64,000 nucleotides of DNA from CAYFKJ01 sp964528595 (GTDB lineage Bacteria > Pseudomonadota > Alphaproteobacteria > UBA2966), in the NCBI GenBank assembly GCA_964528595.1, contig CAZGTM010000017.1, positions 1 to 64,000 on the forward strand, given 5' to 3'. Both the position numbers and the translations under genes were made by a program. Each line of letters begins with the position of its first letter. Position 1 is the first letter of the stretch. Positions 62,190-64,000 of this stretch are shown here, in pieces. A model generated the notes under the pieces. It was not told the DNA's origin and searched no databases. It worked only from the letters and a program-made list of their open reading frames with translations.

Positions 62190-64000
<1,811 letters not shown>

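Overview
The window is about 64 kb of GC-rich chromosome from an alphaproteobacterium, most likely of the Rhodospirillales. The evidence is family membership and gene order: cobS-cobT beside a J-domain gene and a bolA gene; aroK-aroB beside a CorB-type transporter and xerD; comF-grxC-nitrilase-DUF1178; and ubiG, lysC, ptsP, an HTH/DUF4115 gene, ispG, hisS, prfA, prmC, a DUF4167 gene and clpB in one run. Nearly everything is chromosomal core. I see no insertion sequence, integrase cluster, phage, CRISPR array, rRNA or tRNA. About 90% is protein coding, and the only AT-rich stretch is around 14.57-15.34 kb.

Layout. 0-8.5 kb: a SUV3-like helicase cut by the left edge, divergent from methylmalonyl-CoA mutase, then a secreted amidohydrolase, DUF4389 and AlkD-like genes on the other strand, a small unknown gene, and the mutase chaperone GTPase meaB. 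8.5-13.4 kb: rpmB, a queuosine-precursor transporter, and a reverse-strand cobS-cobT-esterase block. 13.4-17.9 kb: J-domain gene, XRE regulator, bolA, a ribbon-helix-helix gene, an AEC transporter and a CorB-like protein; this part carries several long palindromes. 17.9-26.8 kb: aroK-aroB, a small membrane protein overlapping a 694-residue envelope protein, xerD, malyl-CoA lyase, accA and two unknown exported proteins. 27-33.7 kb: hybrid histidine kinase, epoxide hydrolase, secA. 33.9-43.7 kb: argJ-mutT, a 32-residue membrane protein, an NDUFAF5-like methyltransferase, comF, aldo/keto reductase, grxC-nitrilase, DUF1178-crotonase, a GNAT and an MFS transporter. 43.7-49.4 kb: an operon (Tat-exported nitroreductase-like protein, MarR, metallo-beta-lactamase-fold hydrolase) behind a double-palindrome promoter, then a chemoreceptor and a secreted unknown. 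49.5-64 kb: ubiG divergent from lysC-NMO-ptsP, then HTH/DUF4115, ispG, hisS, prfA-prmC, DUF4167, and clpB cut by the right edge.

Metabolically, methylmalonyl-CoA mutase, MeaB, malyl-CoA lyase and AccA point to propionyl-CoA/methylmalonyl-CoA flux of the kind used with the ethylmalonyl-CoA pathway. CobS/CobT fit aerobic B12 synthesis, which supplies the mutase cofactor. prfA-prmC, hisS and rpmB serve translation; ptsP is the first enzyme of the nitrogen phosphotransferase system.

No clearly new multi-gene system stands out. The observations most worth a second look are the double TTTAACGTTAAA operator laid over a promoter at 43.7 kb, a 51-bp symmetric palindrome between bolA and a ribbon-helix-helix gene, an FNR/FixK-type box placed at class II spacing upstream of the chemoreceptor, the coupled small membrane/694-residue envelope gene pair before xerD, a histone-like basic tail on malyl-CoA lyase, a candidate leader ORF overlapping lysC, and an unlisted 32-residue membrane protein at 35.7 kb.
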